Assembly (NCBI GenBank): GCA_948602995.1
Contig: CAPEBR010000038.1
Span: forward strand, 1-35,532
Source: an uncultured Dorea sp.
GTDB taxonomy: Bacteria; Bacillota; Clostridia; Lachnospirales; Lachnospiraceae
Length of the DNA stretch: 35,532 nt
Direction: 5' to 3'
Shown here: positions 1 to 7,675 of the stretch, piece after piece
Layout: each line of letters begins with the position of its first letter
How positions within the stretch are numbered: the stretch's first letter is position 1
Translations under genes and position numbers: made by a program
Notes under the pieces: model-generated
Told to the model about the DNA's origin: nothing
Seen by the model: the letters and a program-made list of their open reading frames with translations, nothing else
Database searches by the model: none

Positions 1-473
1 TCGGCAGTACCTTTATGTAAATATATCTTAGCAGATTTATGCGGAATTGTCAAATTTAGCGGAGTGTTCCGCTGAAATCATTCTATACCGGATTCCGCAC
101 AAAGGCGAGGGCTTAATTTGTCGAATGTCGAATTGGGTGGGGTAAATTCCGCACAGGCGGCAATCTAGAATTGATGCCATAGGAATATGAGTACTCGCAG
201 GCGAAAGTAGAAAGAAACTGCTTAAAATCAAGGGTTTTAAGGTTTGGTGGGGTTCATCACGGTGGTGGATGAATCCCGCTTTTTTATGTTTTTTGATGCC
301 GCTTTGAAAGGGATTTGTCGAGGTTGGAAAGAGTGAGCAGGGAAATCCGGTGTTTAAAGCAAATTCAGGCGGATGGGGAATGAGTTGAAAGAAACATTGG
401 ACAGGCTTGATAGATGTTTTAGTTTAAATAATAAGAATTATGATATTAAAAAATAAAATGCAAATATATTATA
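1..473. other. Gene-free left end
   Basis: No convincing coding region is seen here. Frame +1 is open from the window edge to a stop at 73-75, which could be the tail of a gene cut by the edge, but it is too short to identify. A small hairpin (AGCGGA/TCCGCT) lies near 58-73, and the motif ATTCCGCA occurs twice (about 92 and 148) with its complement near 40. The only clear functional signal is the terminator at 249-288. The stretch after 300 is unremarkable until the promoter at 474. Confidence 0.5.
249..288 (+). terminator. Rho-independent terminator
   Basis: A 10-bp stem (GGGGTTCATC at 249-258 with GATGAATCCC at 268-277, one G-U pair) is followed by a run of T from 280. It probably ends a + strand transcript whose gene lies mostly or wholly left of the window. 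Confidence 0.65.
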
Positions 474-503
474 TTGACATATTGAAATATAATGTGCTAT
501 ATT
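474..503 (+). promoter_or_regulatory. Sigma-A-type promoter of the DUF2712-like gene
   Basis: A consensus -35 TTGACA (474-479) is followed after 18 bases by TATATT (498-503); CTATAT one base earlier gives a 17-base spacer. It lies 54 bases before the ATG at 557 and inside the upstream in-frame extension of that reading frame, which argues for the later start. Confidence 0.65.
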
Positions 504-556
504 ATTACAATAACAAAGGTGCTATTAAAAATAAATGTAGAAAGGAAAAAAGAAAG

Positions 557-976
557 ATGAAAAAAGTATTTGCACTAATGGGATTAATGTTGGTTTTAGT
601 ATTGGGGTTGACAGAAGTGTCATACGCGGAAGGAAACTGGAGTGATACAAAATTTAAGTTTAGCTTTAGTGACTGGCAACCCTATTCTGGATGGAAGACA
701 GAAAAGAGGGCCAAAAAAGATTATACATCTTCATATATGTCCTGTAAATCAGCAAATGGTCGTTCCTATACTGCCGAAGTAATGGGAGCAAAATCCAAAA
801 CAGATGAATGGGCATATGATGTTGGGAGCCCGACTTATAGGTTTAGTGATGGTTATACATATTATATGATTAATTATGTAAAGGAGAAAAAGTATACATA
901 TGCTACGATAATGGCTACACCAAATAGTAGCGGGAACTTTGTGGCAACAGGATACTGGAGCCCGGATAGTATCTGA
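557..976 (+). CDS. Small secreted DUF2712-like protein
   Basis: A 139-residue exported protein. The N-terminus is a classical signal peptide (MKKVF, hydrophobic core to about residue 19, likely cut after VSYA at 24). The mature part is rich in Tyr, Ser and Trp and has no Cys pair except one Cys. The pattern of a mature start rich in Phe/Ser, a central SANGRSY-like stretch and an end at GYWSPDSI resembles what I remember of the DUF2712 family, small exported proteins found beside ABC transporters in Firmicutes; this is memory-based similarity. ATG 557 is chosen over the in-frame ATG at 440 because it has a purine-rich ribosome site (aaaggaaaaaagaaag), starts a signal peptide and lies after the promoter. 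It heads an ABC-transporter cluster and could be the transported or sensed peptide. No function is known. Confidence 0.8.
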   Translation: MKKVFALMGLMLVLVLGLTEVSYAEGNWSDTKFKFSFSDWQPYSGWKTEKRAKKDYTSSYMSCKSANGRSYTAEVMGAKSKTDEWAYDVGSPTYRFSDGYTYYMINYVKEKKYTYATIMATPNSSGNFVATGYWSPDSI

Positions 977-1002
977 TGTGAGAGCTGAATCATTTTGTAA
1001 GA

Positions 1003-1049
1003 GTTACAGCGTGCGGTTGTTTAGTCGCATGCTGTAACTGACCATTTTT
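1003..1049 (+). terminator. Terminator or attenuator after the secreted peptide gene
   Basis: A 13-bp stem (1003-1015 with 1026-1038, one G-U pair) is followed by a short T-rich stretch (ATTTTTATT). It probably lets the first gene be made in excess of the downstream transporter genes, with partial read-through. Confidence 0.6.
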
Positions 1050-1072
1050 ATTGAACATGTGAAAGGAAGAGT

Positions 1073-1780
1073 ATGAAGATATCAGTTTTTTTTGCAGTCA
1101 TCTTTTGCATTTTAATGACTGCAGGGTGCAGTGAGAAAGAAAAGAAGATTAAACCAGAAGAGAACACCTTAGACTTCACTGTAGATTCTGCAGAAGAGAT
1201 AGAAATACAAGAGAGCGGCAGTGGAGGAATGGCGAACGGAAATTTAGATGATGACGAACCGGAAAAGAAAGAATATGCCTATAAAATTAATAACGCAAAT
1301 ATTTATGATATAAATAGCCCTATTGAGATTGATGATATAGTCTTTAAATATAAAAATACAGAATTTAGTAAAGAACTTAAGGCAGATATTTCTTGTGATG
1401 ATATTTTATATTTCGATGACGAAATTGATGAGAAGGGAAGATTAAAAGATGGTTTTACATATATTTATACGGAGCTGGTGATTCGAAATGAGACCGGAAA
1501 GGAACAGGAAGTATATCTGAGTGCTGGAAATTTTGTTGTAATTAATAAAGAAAATGACGTAATAGATATGTCTGAGGAACTAAGGTACAGGAGCGGCTAT
1601 GAGAACCCGGAGAAAAAGAAAGACTATTACAGATGTAGTTTTAGCGAGGGAGAAGAAAAGGAAGTATTACTGGTTTATATTGTTCCGGATAATCTTTTAG
1701 AACAGGATAACTTATTATATAGTATCAATCTTTATGGAGAAGGCAGCAGCGATGAACTTAAAGCTTTTAAAATTAGATAA
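1073..1780 (+). CDS. Exported lipoprotein (DUF5027-like)
   Basis: A 235-residue lipoprotein. A hydrophobic signal sequence ends in the lipobox TAGC with the acylated Cys at residue 19, followed by a charged, disordered linker of about 60 residues rich in Glu, Lys and Asp. From about residue 70 a single beta-rich domain begins (IEIDDIVFKYKNTEF, later YTELVIRNETGKEQEVYLS), which reads like an immunoglobulin-like or DUF4352-type fold. NCBI names some lipoproteins in such clusters DUF5027; I place it there tentatively from memory. A ribosome site (GAAAGGAAGAG) precedes ATG 1073. Its end overlaps the next gene, so they are translationally coupled. It is probably the surface partner of the ABC permeases, as an immunity or binding lipoprotein, but that is inference. 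Confidence 0.78.
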   Translation: MKISVFFAVIFCILMTAGCSEKEKKIKPEENTLDFTVDSAEEIEIQESGSGGMANGNLDDDEPEKKEYAYKINNANIYDINSPIEIDDIVFKYKNTEFSKELKADISCDDILYFDDEIDEKGRLKDGFTYIYTELVIRNETGKEQEVYLSAGNFVVINKENDVIDMSEELRYRSGYENPEKKKDYYRCSFSEGEEKEVLLVYIVPDNLLEQDNLLYSINLYGEGSSDELKAFKIR

Positions 1781-2609
1781 TAAGATGAATCAGATGATTA
1801 GGATTGAACTGAAGAGAGCTTTTTGCAATGTCAGATTTTTGTATAGCATTCTTGTGGGGCTTCTTATTGCAGGCTCGCAGATTTTTACCTGGGTCATACC
1901 TGCAATGGAGAAGGCTGACTATTATTTATTGGGGAAAGGAGAATATCCGGTCTCCGTTTTTAATACATGGATCGGAGCGTCAGGACATACATATCAGCTT
2001 ACTCTTTACTTTATTATACTGCCTGTTATTTCCTGCCTTCCGTTTTCCGATAGCTGTTTTATTGAGCGGGAGAGTGGATACCAGGCACATATTTTAACAA
2101 GAGTGAATAGAAATGTTTATCTTTTTTCTAAGAGTATTGCTGTTTATCTTTCGGGCGGATGTGCGGTTGTTCTTCCTCTTATAGTAAACTTATATGTTAC
2201 CATGATGGCAATACCTTCTGTCCTTCCAGAGGCCAGTTCAAGAACCTTTCCTATTTTTGAACATAGCATGTGGAGCGGAATATTTTATACACATCCCTAT
2301 GTATATCTTGGGGGATATTTTGTGATTATTTTTTCTTATGCAGGGTTATTTTCTTTATTTGGAATGATTTCATCATTTTATGTGAGAAATAGGTTCATGT
2401 CACTTGTAATCCCGTTTATTGTGTATACACTGGTGAATTTTGTCCTTGGCTATACAGAATATTATAAGTATTCCCCGGAGCTTTTCTTGCGGCCAGATCA
2501 ACCGGTGGGTGCGGTGTTTTCATTTATTGTGATATTCTATATACTCGGTTTGTTAATATGCATGATATTATTATTTCGCGAAGGAAAAAAATATGATTTA
2601 TATGTATAG
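1752..2609 (+). CDS. ABC-2 type permease, first of three
   Basis: A 285-residue integral membrane protein with about six predicted transmembrane segments (near residues 15-34, 70-88, 115-140, 180-205, 215-235 and 245-270). This is the layout of an ABC-2 type permease subunit. ATG 1752 is preferred to the in-frame ATG at 1734 because GGAGAAGG lies eight bases ahead of it, whereas the earlier codon lacks such a site; ATG 1785 is a weaker alternative. It overlaps the lipoprotein gene by 29 bases and the next permease by 17 bases. No specific substrate signature is visible. The ATPase encoded at 4267-4902 is the natural partner. Confidence 0.78.
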   Translation: MNLKLLKLDNKMNQMIRIELKRAFCNVRFLYSILVGLLIAGSQIFTWVIPAMEKADYYLLGKGEYPVSVFNTWIGASGHTYQLTLYFIILPVISCLPFSDSCFIERESGYQAHILTRVNRNVYLFSKSIAVYLSGGCAVVLPLIVNLYVTMMAIPSVLPEASSRTFPIFEHSMWSGIFYTHPYVYLGGYFVIIFSYAGLFSLFGMISSFYVRNRFMSLVIPFIVYTLVNFVLGYTEYYKYSPELFLRPDQPVGAVFSFIVIFYILGLLICMILLFREGKKYDLYV

Positions 2610-3366
2610 AATGAAAAAAGGATTATATCATTTATACAGTACCCATGTCATGGATTTTTGTGTGGCGTCTGGAAGTCTGTGCATCGCTGCTTTTGTATAT
2701 TGGAAAAGCATGGTGAGAGATTATGGCGGAATGTGCGATTTAACAGTGGCAGATAGTTTCATGCTGTGCTGGATGCCTTTTTTTAGATGTATATTACTTA
2801 CCCCGGTTGTCCTGATGCTTGTGATGAGGCTAAATCAGCATAATTATATGGTTAACCGGATTGTCCGGTATAAAAGCGTAAGAGTGATGTACAGGACACA
2901 GATTTTGTATCATGCAAGTTTTTTTGCAATGCTGTCTTTGAGTCTTACGGTATTTATTGTATATATAGGAAAAGCAGATGCAAAAGGATGGGTAGATTTG
3001 TGCGGCAGCAGGAGTTTGTTTGTATATATGAATAATGGGATGATATCTGACGAAGCTTCGTTTCCTTTTATTGTATTTGTATTTTGGTGCAGTTTATTTC
3101 TTTATATGGAATTACTTGAAGTTTGTTTTATTTTTTTTAGATTGATACTCTTAAAAAGAGTGATGGCTCTTTTGGCTGCATATATTATGTGCCTCATTGA
3201 AAATTATTTTATGAGATTTCCTGCCATCCTTGGTCGTGCAGGGGCAGGATATGAGCGGTGGGTTAACAGAGACTTCCGAATATTACAAACAATGATGATT
3301 CTTGTGGTTTTTATAGAACTCTGTGGCGTATTGGCGGATAGAAAGGACTATATAAATGTGGAGTAG
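2593..3366 (+). CDS. ABC-transporter membrane protein, second of three
   Basis: A 257-residue hydrophobic protein with about six membrane segments, notably a long hydrophobic stretch near residues 155-190. There is no clear family signature beyond membrane topology. The position between two ABC-2-like permeases and the overlaps with both (17 and 11 bases) make it a third membrane subunit of the same transporter. GAAGGAAAAAAAT precedes ATG 2593. These subunits diverge fast, so the family assignment rests on context. Confidence 0.72.
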   Translation: MIYMYRMKKGLYHLYSTHVMDFCVASGSLCIAAFVYWKSMVRDYGGMCDLTVADSFMLCWMPFFRCILLTPVVLMLVMRLNQHNYMVNRIVRYKSVRVMYRTQILYHASFFAMLSLSLTVFIVYIGKADAKGWVDLCGSRSLFVYMNNGMISDEASFPFIVFVFWCSLFLYMELLEVCFIFFRLILLKRVMALLAAYIMCLIENYFMRFPAILGRAGAGYERWVNRDFRILQTMMILVVFIELCGVLADRKDYINVE

Positions 3367-4174
3367 TACAAGAAGAGGTATTATAAAGTACGACTTGTGT
3401 CAAGGACTTCGTGCCAATATGTGGAAGTTCCTGGCAGGCACCGCGCCCTTTTTTGGTGTGGTGATGATTGTGCAGGAGAGGAGTGTGTTATTTTCTACAG
3501 AGCCCTCCTTTTTTGAATATTTTATTTATCTGTTTAAGGGAATTAGAAACTATACTCCTGTTCCGGGACAGCAGTTTGAGGTTCCAATATTATGGATGAT
3601 AGTGCAGGTGTCGATGGCCTTGATTGTCTATGATTATCCTGTGGTTAACCTTGAAAAGTATGGGATACAGACAATAATAAGGGCTAAGAGCAGAGCGTTA
3701 TGGTGGTTTTCCAAATGCATATGGGTAGTCGCCAGTGTGGCGCTTTACTATGCTGTTGGTATTTTGATCATTTTGGGAGCCTGTATGCTGACGGGAAAGA
3801 TATCATTTATAGCGGACCAGGAGTGGAATATGGTAATGAATGAATTGGATGTTTCGTTAATTGCGAATAAGCAATTGTGGTTAATCTGCATCTGCATTCC
3901 GCTTATGTCGTCTGTTGCATTATCCTTATTGCAGCTTACTGGCAGCTTTGTCTTAAGTCCGGTTTATAGCTTTTTGCTGCTTTTGTCTTACATTGTTATC
4001 TCGGTTTATTATAATCATTCCTGTTTTATGGGGGCGAATTCCATGATCTTAAGAAGTGAATTTGCAATGACAGGAGGAAACACGCTTAGTGGGATTGTAA
4101 TAACAAATATTATTGTAATGTGTGCGGCGTTTTTGGGCGGATACATTTATTTTAGAAGACATGATATATACTGA
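3356..4174 (+). CDS. ABC-transporter membrane protein, third of three
   Basis: A 272-residue membrane protein with about six hydrophobic segments: residues 22-40, 80-98, 123-150, 175-198, 203-222 and 245-268. It has the ABC-2-like arrangement of an N-terminal amphipathic stretch then six helices. AAAGGA precedes ATG 3356, which overlaps the end of the previous gene. The aromatic, Ser-poor helices and absence of catalytic motifs argue against an enzyme. Three unlike permease-type proteins in a row suggest a heteromeric channel, as in bacteriocin immunity or lantibiotic self-protection exporters of the LanFEG or BcrAB kind. That comparison is an inference from organisation, not from detected homology. 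Confidence 0.72.
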   Translation: MWSSTRRGIIKYDLCQGLRANMWKFLAGTAPFFGVVMIVQERSVLFSTEPSFFEYFIYLFKGIRNYTPVPGQQFEVPILWMIVQVSMALIVYDYPVVNLEKYGIQTIIRAKSRALWWFSKCIWVVASVALYYAVGILIILGACMLTGKISFIADQEWNMVMNELDVSLIANKQLWLICICIPLMSSVALSLLQLTGSFVLSPVYSFLLLLSYIVISVYYNHSCFMGANSMILRSEFAMTGGNTLSGIVITNIIVMCAAFLGGYIYFRRHDIY

Positions 4175-4209
4175 GCGGTAGATTTCATCATCCATGAGTA
4201 TAAGGAGAA

Positions 4210-4237
4210 CTGTCGCGAATAATTTATTTCGCGACAG
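4210..4237. promoter_or_regulatory. Intercistronic hairpin before the ATPase gene
   Basis: A perfect 10-bp stem (CTGTCGCGAA with TTCGCGACAG, 8-base loop). No T run follows on the + strand, so an mRNA-processing or stabilising hairpin is more likely than a strong terminator. It separates the three permease genes from the ATPase gene. Confidence 0.5.
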
Positions 4238-4266
4238 GAAAAACGTATAAATAGTAGGAGAAAAAG

Positions 4267-4902
4267 ATGATTATTCTAAAAAACTTGTATAAGGAATTAA
4301 ATGGAAATGCGGTTTTGACAGATATTAACTTACAGTTAAGAAAAGGAAAGGTTTATGGCCTGCAGGGGAAGAACGGTTCGGGAAAGACGATGCTAATGCG
4401 CGCGGTTTGTGGATTGATAAAACCAAATGGCGGATATGTGGAAATAGATGGGAAACGTCTGGGAAAGGAATCGGCATTTCCGGAAAGTGTGGGATGTTTA
4501 ATCGAAAATCCGGCATTTGTGCCCTATTATTCAGGCCTTAAAAATTTACAAATACTTGCGGACATAAAAGGGAGGCTAGATAAAAAGGACATCTGCCTTA
4601 TGATGGAACGCGTCGGTCTAGATCCAGGGGAAAAGAAGCCCTTCCGAAAATATTCGCTGGGTATGAAGCAAAGACTTGGAATAGCCTGTGCATTTATGGA
4701 GGAGCCAGATATTATTTTGCTGGATGAGCCATTTAATGCATTGGATACAGAGGGGGTCGAAATACTAAAGAATTTACTGGGAGAAGCAAAAGAAAAAGAG
4801 GCGACTATCATAGTGGCATGCCATGATAAAGAGGAGCTGGAATTAATTGCTGATGAAATTTTTGTAATGGAAAATGGAAAGATTATGGAACACAAAAGTT
4901 AA
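4267..4902 (+). CDS. ABC transporter ATP-binding protein
   Basis: A 211-residue ATPase with all core motifs: Walker A GKNGSGKT at 34-41, signature YSLGMKQR at about 129-136, Walker B ILLDEP at about 150-155 and the H-loop ACHD near 184. The signature Gly-Met-Lys-Gln form is typical of the BcrA/NatA-like ATPases that drive ABC-2 permeases. It probably energises the three membrane proteins encoded just upstream, exporting a peptide, antibiotic or lipid-linked substrate. GTAGGAGAAAAAG precedes ATG 4267. At 211 residues it lacks the extra C-terminal region found in many drug-resistance BcrA proteins. Confidence 0.93.
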   Translation: MIILKNLYKELNGNAVLTDINLQLRKGKVYGLQGKNGSGKTMLMRAVCGLIKPNGGYVEIDGKRLGKESAFPESVGCLIENPAFVPYYSGLKNLQILADIKGRLDKKDICLMMERVGLDPGEKKPFRKYSLGMKQRLGIACAFMEEPDIILLDEPFNALDTEGVEILKNLLGEAKEKEATIIVACHDKEELELIADEIFVMENGKIMEHKS

Positions 4903-4984
4903 TATTCGCAGGTCAGGAATGCGCATAAACTGCGCATTCCGTAAGAAAATAATGCACAAAAATTACGTAAAGAAGGAACATGTT

Positions 4985-5560
4985 ATGAAGGCATATCATA
5001 GAAAACGAATGATAGTTATTTTGTCTATTCTGATAGTGGGCAGTTCCATATGGAGATTTGTCTCGCTGAATGAAAGATATCCTAATCCAGGTGTTGTTGT
5101 TTACAAAGAAAAAGATAAAATAAAAGGTGGAGAAATTGAAATCAGTGTTTCCAGTAGTAATCTTGTATCTATGGAAGAAATGCAGGAACTGCTCTCTGAT
5201 CATAAGGAAGAAATGATCTACGAAGATGGGGATTCTATGTCCCAGACTGAAAGAAAGGTGCTTTTGGTCCAGATAAATATAAAGAATACAAGTAGTACAG
5301 AACACACAACAAGCTTAGTCAGATTTATGGCACAGGCAGGTGTGTGGTCAAATGGAATGGATCTGGGAGCATATTGTGCACTTAATGGGGTGGAAAAAAC
5401 AAATATTCAGTTAAAACCTAAAGAACAAAGGAGTATGATGATGCCATTTTATCTATATGAATCCCAATTCGCAGGAGATGAATTTCATAAGGTGGACAGG
5501 AGAAAGTTTTCTTTAGTCTTATCTGCATACCCAGTAAAAAATATCATTGAATTATTTTAA
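4985..5560 (+). CDS. Membrane-anchored exported protein (DUF5028-like)
   Basis: A 191-residue protein with an N-terminal signal anchor (MKAYHRKRM then about 15 hydrophobic residues) followed directly by SLNERYPNPG and an extracytoplasmic beta-rich domain. ATG 4985 is chosen over in-frame codons from 4874 because AAGAAGGAAC precedes it and the earlier start would overlap the ATPase gene and put a charged tail before the anchor. The residues LLVQINIKNTSS and LKPKEQRSMMMPF recall Telokin-like DUF4352 folds, and I tentatively recognise a DUF5028-type protein. It is similar in general form to the lipoprotein at 1073-1780, so the cluster has two exported Ig-like accessory proteins. Function unknown. 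Confidence 0.78.
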   Translation: MKAYHRKRMIVILSILIVGSSIWRFVSLNERYPNPGVVVYKEKDKIKGGEIEISVSSSNLVSMEEMQELLSDHKEEMIYEDGDSMSQTERKVLLVQINIKNTSSTEHTTSLVRFMAQAGVWSNGMDLGAYCALNGVEKTNIQLKPKEQRSMMMPFYLYESQFAGDEFHKVDRRKFSLVLSAYPVKNIIELF

Positions 5561-5593
5561 ATTATTTTAAAATATTATGAAGGCTAAAATTTC

Positions 5594-5622
5594 TTGTTTC
5601 TTATATTAAAGAAAAGTATAAT
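5594..5622 (+). promoter_or_regulatory. Promoter of the blaI/blaR1-like operon
   Basis: TTGTTT (5594-5599), a 17-base spacer, then a consensus TATAAT (5617-5622). Transcription would begin near 5629, within the dyad at 5628-5655. Confidence 0.65.
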
Positions 5623-5627
5623 AGAAA

Positions 5628-5655
5628 GTAACTGCTCAAGGCACTGAGCAGTTAC
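5628..5655. promoter_or_regulatory. 22-bp dyad, candidate operator at the transcription start
   Basis: A perfect 11-bp inverted repeat (GTAACTGCTCA, 6-base spacer, TGAGCAGTTAC) begins six bases after the -10 box. It could be the autoregulatory site of the BlaI-type repressor encoded next, though it does not match the classical TACAnnTGTA core, or an mRNA 5' hairpin. Confidence 0.5.
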
Positions 5656-5691
5656 AATAGAAATTATAATAATAAAGGGGAGGCGAAAGCG

Positions 5692-6108
5692 GTGATGAAA
5701 AAGAAGAAGGAACTAAAATACTTTTCTCTTAGTAGTAAGGAGGAAGAGGCTATGAAGGTGCTTTGGAATTCTGACAAGGCATTAAGTGCTATGGAAATTG
5801 CAGAGGGAATTCCAGACAGAAGCTGGCCAAGTTCTTCCATACAGAATATTATGCGTAGTTTAGAAAAGAAAGGCGCTATTGTGGTTGACTCTGTTATTAA
5901 GCTGGGAAAATCTTATGGAAGAGTTTTCAGGCCTGCGCTTTCTGCAAATGAGTATGCTTCTATGCAGTTTGAACGATTTTATCAGGGAAGTGACAGGAAC
6001 TGCTTTTCTGTGCTTTCATCTTTTCTGGGTAATACGAAGAGTTCAAAGGAGGAGATTGTAGATGCGCTGGAAAAATTACTGGAGCAATACCGGGAGGATG
6101 ATATTTGA
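5692..6108 (+). CDS. BlaI/MecI/CopY-family transcriptional repressor
   Basis: A protein of about 138 residues with the BlaI layout: an N-terminal winged helix (LSSKEEEAMKVLWNSDKALS, then SSSIQNIMRSLEKKGAI) and a helical C-terminal dimerisation region ending in LEKLLEQYRE. In the family, dimers bind an operator and are inactivated by proteolysis triggered by a BlaR1 sensor. The start is GTG 5692 (8 bases after GGGGAGG) or ATG 5695. The stop overlaps the ATG of the BlaR1-like gene, the usual blaI-blaR1 arrangement. The likely targets are its own promoter and perhaps the promoter at 474; no second copy of the dyad was seen upstream of 557. Confidence 0.88.
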   Translation: MMKKKKELKYFSLSSKEEEAMKVLWNSDKALSAMEIAEGIPDRSWPSSSIQNIMRSLEKKGAIVVDSVIKLGKSYGRVFRPALSANEYASMQFERFYQGSDRNCFSVLSSFLGNTKSSKEEIVDALEKLLEQYREDDI

Positions 6109-7343
6109 TGATACTTACTTACTATTCATTTGTAATGGCTGTTATCTGGGGTAATATATTTGTGGGTACAATTTTTCTTTTTCGCAGATATAAAAACAGT
6201 TTTTCGTTTTATCCATTGTTTTACTTATTGATATTTTGCATCTTACGGGTTCTGATTCCGGTCGAACTGCCATACACATATACTGTAAACTCAGTTAAGA
6301 TTTTGCCGATTGTCCAGTCGTTTTTAAACTATACGTTGTTCCGCGTGAATTTTCGGGCGGTATCTGTATATTCTGTAATTTTGTTTATATGGCTGGGTAC
6401 TGCTGCGATTACGATAGTTGTACATATACTGCGATATTATCATTTGAAAAGAGCACTGGCATTATTACCGGAAGCAGAGGATTGCCGTCTTTACCGAATA
6501 CTTTCTGAAATCGGAGCATACAGACAGGATAACCAGGGATTACGAAAAGTTTTCAGTAGGAAGCTATTGCCACCGGATATTAAAATAGCGGTTCATCCGG
6601 CGGTCAAGTCACCGTCTATTGTTGGAATCTGGAAACCGGTAATCGTTCTTCCTCATACAAATTTTACAGATGAAGAATTACATTATATATTTTTTCACGA
6701 GTATATGCATTATCAGTATGGGCATGTATTTATAAAGCTCCTTACCGGAGGGCTGCAGGCGTTTTTGTGGTGGAGTCCGCTAATAAAGCGATTTTTTTGC
6801 GAAATATCTTTCGCGCTTGAGATGCATTCTGACCAGAAGGTATGTAATGTACTGGACAGAGAGCAGAAAGCGGAATATCTCCAGACGATTCTTAATGTGC
6901 TAAAGGATTCGGGTACGCATAGAAAGCCGGCTGTTACGACATGTAATATGGTTGAGCCGGGTGATTCGGGTAGAATGGAGCAGCGTTTTCATATGATTTT
7001 GAATAAGAATTACTGCAAAAAAAGGAACAGGGACAGATTTGCTGTCGTGGGACTGCTGTTTGTGTTTTTGTTTTCTTACGCATTTGTATTTCAGCCATAC
7101 AGTGAGCCTGTGGAAGAGGATTACGAAGAGGGGATTATTGACGGCACAATTTTGCCAGGGACTTATATTGTGGAAGAAGGGGGGAGGTTTAACATCTATA
7201 GTCCGAAACATGAATATATAGGTTTTCTTTATAGCGTTGAGGGGTTAGCGGAGTACAAAGAAGAGTATGGAAATCTGAAAATATACACCGAGGAAGAAGG
7301 AAGACGTTTGAATCTAATAGATAACAGACAGGATACAGAATGA
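6108..7343 (+). CDS. BlaR1/MecR1-like M56 membrane metalloprotease with a short sensor domain
   Basis: A 411-residue protein with hydrophobic segments near residues 5-26, 36-53 and 88-109, a cytosolic protease domain with the zinc motif HEYMH at about 197-201 and a downstream ALEMHSD that probably supplies the third ligand. A fourth membrane helix lies near 313-333, followed by an outside tail of only about 75 residues. Classical BlaR1 is near 600 residues because of a C-terminal penicillin-binding domain; that domain and its SxxK motif are absent. Signal transduction should be as in BlaR1, with activated protease clearing the BlaI-type repressor, but the signal cannot be a beta-lactam acylation. 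ATG 6108 overlaps the repressor stop and follows GGGAGG; an in-frame TTG at 6105 is rejected. Confidence 0.87.
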   Translation: MILTYYSFVMAVIWGNIFVGTIFLFRRYKNSFSFYPLFYLLIFCILRVLIPVELPYTYTVNSVKILPIVQSFLNYTLFRVNFRAVSVYSVILFIWLGTAAITIVVHILRYYHLKRALALLPEAEDCRLYRILSEIGAYRQDNQGLRKVFSRKLLPPDIKIAVHPAVKSPSIVGIWKPVIVLPHTNFTDEELHYIFFHEYMHYQYGHVFIKLLTGGLQAFLWWSPLIKRFFCEISFALEMHSDQKVCNVLDREQKAEYLQTILNVLKDSGTHRKPAVTTCNMVEPGDSGRMEQRFHMILNKNYCKKRNRDRFAVVGLLFVFLFSYAFVFQPYSEPVEEDYEEGIIDGTILPGTYIVEEGGRFNIYSPKHEYIGFLYSVEGLAEYKEEYGNLKIYTEEEGRRLNLIDNRQDTE

Positions 7344-7382
7344 ATGATATTGTAATATATGAATAGGAGGGAAATATATCAT

Positions 7383-7631
7383 ATGAAGAATTTACAGAAG
7401 GGTTTACTGGTATTGTTTTGTCTATTCGGTTTATCAATTGCATCTAGCTGTTGCACCTTGGCTTGTGATAGTCCTGATAATTATACATACGAAAGTGCAT
7501 TTGGAGGCTCGGCTGAACCGTTTGCAGAAAAAACGGGGTATAAATATAAAATAGAAAATGGGAAGATGTATAAGAGGTTATGGTCATACACAAAACAACA
7601 ATGGATATGGCCAGAATGGGTTCTGGCATAA
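7383..7631 (+). CDS. Small secreted peptide
   Basis: An 82-residue protein with a signal peptide (MKNLQKG then a hydrophobic core to about residue 25, with Cys residues at SSCCTLAC). The mature part ends in a Trp/Tyr/Lys-rich block, GYKYKIENGKMYKRLW then YTKQQWIWPEWVLA. ATG 7383 follows AGGAGGG; the in-frame ATG at 7359 lies upstream of that site and is rejected. It follows the blaR1-like gene by 39 bases and is probably co-transcribed. I recognise no family. It may be a ligand, immunity peptide or bacteriocin-like product of the cluster. Confidence 0.65.
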   Translation: MKNLQKGLLVLFCLFGLSIASSCCTLACDSPDNYTYESAFGGSAEPFAEKTGYKYKIENGKMYKRLWSYTKQQWIWPEWVLA

Positions 7632-7632
7632 A

Positions 7633-7670
7633 TTGGGGACGGGGTATTTTTAAAAATACCCCGTCCCCAA
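7633..7670. repeat. 38-nt perfect palindrome, copy 1 (bidirectional terminator)
   Basis: Two 19-base arms, left arm TTGGGGACGGGGTATTTTT, form a perfect palindrome with a T5A5 centre. It lies between convergent genes (stops at 7631 and 7676), so it can terminate in both directions. An identical copy occurs at 27188-27225, also between convergent genes, which marks it as a dispersed repeat and not just a local terminator. Confidence 0.85.
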
Positions 7671-7675
7671 CTGGC

